Source of the DNA: Streptomyces fradiae
Lineage (GTDB): Bacteria > Actinomycetota > Actinomycetes > Streptomycetales > Streptomycetaceae
NCBI RefSeq assembly: GCF_041270065.1
Contig: NZ_CP065958.1
Coordinates: forward strand, 7,440,001 to 7,504,000
Length of the DNA: 64,000 nt
Reading direction: 5' to 3'
Both the position numbers and the translations under genes were made by a program. Below the pieces are notes generated by a model. It made no database searches and was not told the DNA's origin. It worked only from the letters and a program-made list of their open reading frames with translations. This document shows positions 62,017 to 64,000 of this stretch, piece by piece. Each line of letters opens with the position of its first letter. Within the stretch, counting starts at the first letter, position 1.

Positions 62017-62363
62017 GCGCGCCGCTCTACCAGCTGAAGGCGGAATTCTTCAAGACGCTCGGCCACCCCGTGCGGATCCGCGTCCTGGAGCTGCTCAGCC
62101 AGCGGGAGCACGCGGTCTCGGAGATGCTGGCCGAGGTCGGCGTCGAGCCCGCGCACCTCTCCCAGCAGCTCGCCGTGCTGCGCCGCGCCAACCTGGTCGT
62201 GGCGCGCCGCGAGGGCTCGGCGGTCCACTACACGCTGACCGACCCGCAGGTCGCGGAGCTCCTGGTGGTCGCCCGCTCGATCCTGTCCGGCGTCCTCGCC
62301 GGCCAGGCCGAGCTCCTCGCCGACCTCCGCGCCAGCGGAACGGCGATCGCGCCGCCCGAGTAG
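62013..62363 (+). CDS. ArsR/SmtB-family transcriptional regulator without metal-binding cysteines
   Basis: A 116-residue winged-helix regulator starting MSAPLYQLKAEFFKTLGHPVRIRVLELL. The recognition helix is around EVGVEPAHLSQQLAVLRRANLV, and the wing around REGSAVHYTLTDP. It contains no Cys at all, so it cannot sense arsenic or thiol-binding metals by the classical site; another ligand or a protein/redox-independent mode is likely. Its ATG overlaps the end of a 36-codon leader ORF. No obvious target gene is adjacent; the following repeats and the YunG-like gene are on the same strand. Confidence 0.9.
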   Translation: MSAPLYQLKAEFFKTLGHPVRIRVLELLSQREHAVSEMLAEVGVEPAHLSQQLAVLRRANLVVARREGSAVHYTLTDPQVAELLVVARSILSGVLAGQAELLADLRASGTAIAPPE

Positions 62364-62440
62364 CGCCGGGAAGCCCGCGCAGCCGGGGAAGCCTGAGCAG
62401 CCGGGAAATCCCGGGCGGCCGGGCAGGCCGGGCAACCCCG
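62364..62440. repeat. Four imperfect 17-18 base tandem units
   Basis: GCCGGGAAGCCCGCGCA-like units repeat between the ArsR-type and YunG-like genes. Read on the minus strand they mimic a Gly-x-Pro collagen-like peptide, but no start or neighbouring coding context supports a gene. Confidence 0.5.
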
Positions 62441-62520
62441 AGCCGCCGCGAAGAGCCCTGCCGCAGCACCGGCCACCGACGACGGACCCGTTGTCAGTGG
62501 CCGGTGCCATGCTGGCCCCC

Positions 62521-62922
62521 GTGACGATCACCTGGAATCTTCTCGATCTCGACGGCGCCCTGCGCGCCTCCTGGGCCGCCGACACCAGCTCGCCCGACTA
62601 CCGGACCGAATGGGCGCCGGACAATCCCGCCTGGGGCCACTGCGACATCACCGCCCTGATCGTGAACGACCTCTTCGGCGGCGACCTGGTGGTCGGCGAG
62701 GTCCACCTGGACGGCGAGCAGCATGGCTACCACTGGTGGAACCGCCTCCCCAACGGCGTCGAACTCGACCTGACCCGGGAACAGTTCCTCCGGGGCGAGC
62801 TCGTCAGCGCCGCGCGCGTCGTCGAACGGCCCCCGGGCCCGCTGCCCCGTCGCTGGGACGAGTACCTGCTGCTCCGCACCCGGGTCGCCGCTCGCCTCGG
62901 GGAGTTGCCCGAGCCCGCGTAG
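62521..62922 (+). CDS. YunG-like protein of unknown function
   Basis: A 133-residue cytoplasmic protein from GTG 62521 (VTITWNLLDLDGAL). ATG 62509 or 62491 would add a few residues; none has a ribosome site. Landmarks: WAPDNPAWGHCDITALIVNDLFGG, a papain-like Cys environment, and GYHWWNRLPNGVELDLTREQF with a His. The WGHC..HWWN pattern fits the YunG family and could hint at a cysteine-hydrolase fold, but no activity is known to me. It lies between the ArsR-type regulator and an MFS gene. Confidence 0.78.
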   Translation: MTITWNLLDLDGALRASWAADTSSPDYRTEWAPDNPAWGHCDITALIVNDLFGGDLVVGEVHLDGEQHGYHWWNRLPNGVELDLTREQFLRGELVSAARVVERPPGPLPRRWDEYLLLRTRVAARLGELPEPA

Positions 62923-62948
62923 GCCCGTTGGGCGCACCGGCACCCTGT

Positions 62949-62954
62949 TAGCCT
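62949..62954 (+). promoter_or_regulatory. -10 element of the leaderless MFS gene
   Basis: TAGCCT ends 7 bases before ATG 62962, with TTGGGC upstream at 62928-62933 (15-base spacer). No Shine-Dalgarno sequence. Confidence 0.55.
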
Positions 62955-62961
62955 CACCGTC

Positions 62962-64000
62962 ATGATCACGACAGGAATCGGGAAGCGCTTACGCGGCGGG
63001 GCGGAATCCGGTCCGCAACGGGCTCTGATCATCTCCAGTTTCGTCAGCAGGGTCGGCAACGGGCTCTTCAACACCGCCGCCGTCCTCTACTTCACTCTCG
63101 TCGTGCACCTGCCCGCCGCCCAGGTGGGAGCGGGCCTGACCATCGCCGGACTCTGCGGCCTGGCGGCAGGCGTACCGGCGGGCAATCTGGCCGACCGGTA
63201 CGGTCCGCGGGTCGTCTCGCTGATCGCCCAGGCCGTGCTGGCCCTCACCATGGCGTCCTTCGTCCTCATCGACAGCTGGCTCGCCTTCACCCTCGTCGCC
63301 ACCCTGGACCGGCTGGCCGCCACGGCCGGCGGCGCGGCGGGCGGTGCGCTCGTCGCCCGCGTCGGCGGCGAGCGGCCCGCCGCCTTCCGGGCCCGGCTCC
63401 GGACCTACGTCAACCTCGGCGTCGTCGTCGGCACCCTGGGCGCGGCCGTCGCCCTCCAGATCGACACCCGTGCCGCCTACACCGCGCTGATCCTCGCCAA
63501 CGCCGCCAGCTTCGCCCTCGCCGGACTGATCGTGCTGATCGGCGTCCCGAACTACCGGCCCCTGCCCAAGCCCGAGGCCCACCGTCAGTGGAGCGTCCTC
63601 GCCGACCGGCCGTACATGTCCTTCGTCGCGCTCTACAGCGCCATGGGCCTGCAGTACCAGACCGTCTCCCTTCTTCTGCCGATCTGGCTCGCCGCCCACA
63701 CCGACGCACCACGCTGGACCGTGGCCGCGGTCTACGCGGTCAACAGCGGGGTCTGCGTGCTGCTCCAGAGCCGCCTCGGTTCCAAGGTCGAGACCCCGCA
63801 CCAGGGCGGCCGCGCCCTCCGCCGCGCCGGACTCCTCTTCCTCGTCAGCTGTCCGCTGATGGCGCTGACCGCCGACGTCCCCGTGTGGGTCGCATCGGCC
63901 CTCGCCGTCCTCGCCGTGTGCCTCCACAGCATCGGCGAGGTGTGGGAGTCGTCCGGCGGCTACGCCCTCGGCTTCGGCCTCGCCCCCGACCACGCCCAGG
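62962..64000 (+). CDS. MFS transporter (3' end outside window), TTA codon 10
   Basis: An integral membrane transporter, 346 codons visible with no stop before the edge. About eight to ten hydrophobic segments are visible. The MFS loop 2-3 motif appears as GNLADRYGPRVVS. The overall pattern (ALIISSFVSRVGNGLFNTAAVLYFTLVVHL, RLRTYVNLGVVVGTLGAAVA) fits drug-efflux-like MFS proteins common in Streptomyces. Codon 10 is TTA (62989-62991), which requires the bldA leucyl-tRNA and so delays synthesis to late growth. The message seems leaderless. The substrate is unknown. Confidence 0.92.
   Translation, partial: MITTGIGKRLRGGAESGPQRALIISSFVSRVGNGLFNTAAVLYFTLVVHLPAAQVGAGLTIAGLCGLAAGVPAGNLADRYGPRVVSLIAQAVLALTMASFVLIDSWLAFTLVATLDRLAATAGGAAGGALVARVGGERPAAFRARLRTYVNLGVVVGTLGAAVALQIDTRAAYTALILANAASFALAGLIVLIGVPNYRPLPKPEAHRQWSVLADRPYMSFVALYSAMGLQYQTVSLLLPIWLAAHTDAPRWTVAAVYAVNSGVCVLLQSRLGSKVETPHQGGRALRRAGLLFLVSCPLMALTADVPVWVASALAVLAVCLHSIGEVWESSGGYALGFGLAPDHAQ

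Noticed and set aside
61542..62585. Apparent collagen-like Gly-x-Pro peptide on the minus strand
   Set aside because: It results from the 17-18 base tandem units at 62364-62440; flanking sequence is antisense to real genes and there is no credible start.

Overview
The window is a piece of a Streptomyces (or very close actinomycete) chromosome. Third codon positions are almost all G or C. The gene families are typical of the genus: a SARP/AfsR-type regulator, a SigB/SigF-type sigma factor, an LCP protein, a PASTA-less Ser/Thr kinase, a GH18 chitinase, CUT1 sugar ABC systems without their own ATPase, and an NHLM/NHLP peptide exporter. Two genes carry the rare TTA codon read by bldA tRNA, and many promoters give leaderless or near-leaderless messages. 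No tRNA, rRNA, CRISPR array, prophage or complete insertion sequence was recognised.

Layout. 1-1879: two-component system, cut by the left edge. 1880-2874: about 1 kb of non-coding, diverged repeats. 2875-6157: nucleotide-sugar 4-epimerase, a molybdopterin oxidoreductase with its cytochrome b partner, and a lipoprotein. 6230-8769: two-domain hydrolase divergent from a MerR regulator, sharing a textbook 19-bp-spacer MerR promoter. 8844-12638: 970-residue SARP-NB-ARC-TPR regulator and a secreted NPP1-like protein. 13219-16968: small secreted protein, LCP cell-wall ligase, and chitinase with a DasR-like operator across its promoter. 17021-22678: peptide ABC operon (A-C-B-D-F order), divergent from an aldehyde dehydrogenase. 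24270-26338: NmrA-like reductase, AlkB-like dioxygenase and a DUF6924-type protein.

26425-37096 is a coherent glucan-use locus: LacI repressor, 1430-residue secreted GH87-type alpha-1,3-glucanase/mycodextranase, CUT1 transporter (binding protein and two permeases) and a GH13 alpha-glucosidase. The secreted enzyme would cut fungal alpha-glucan, the transporter would import the oligomers (with a shared ATPase such as MsiK encoded elsewhere), and the GH13 enzyme would finish them to glucose.

37112-44848 is the most unusual part: a minus-strand peptide-secretion cluster. It holds a LuxR-type regulator, a 79-residue precursor with a double-glycine leader and a Cys-free, Gly/Val-rich core, a strong stem-loop after the precursor, an HlyD-like adaptor, a C39-peptidase ABC exporter, and a second NHLM ABC protein that is frameshifted at a run of seven C. 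No modification enzyme is visible.

45001-56288: Xaa-Pro aminopeptidase, a XylFGH-like sugar ABC operon, a secreted lipase-like hydrolase (TTA codon), and a stress block (CsbD/MT0933-like small protein, SigB/F-type sigma factor, STAS-like protein, EF-hand protein), then a 949-residue secreted esterase. 56526-64000: aldo/keto reductase, membrane Ser/Thr kinase, a c-di-AMP (ydaO) riboswitch in front of a LysM-transglycosylase, polysaccharide deacetylase, PhnA-like zinc-ribbon protein, a 36-codon leader ORF coupled to an ArsR-type regulator, a YunG-like protein, and an MFS transporter (TTA codon 10) that runs off the right edge.
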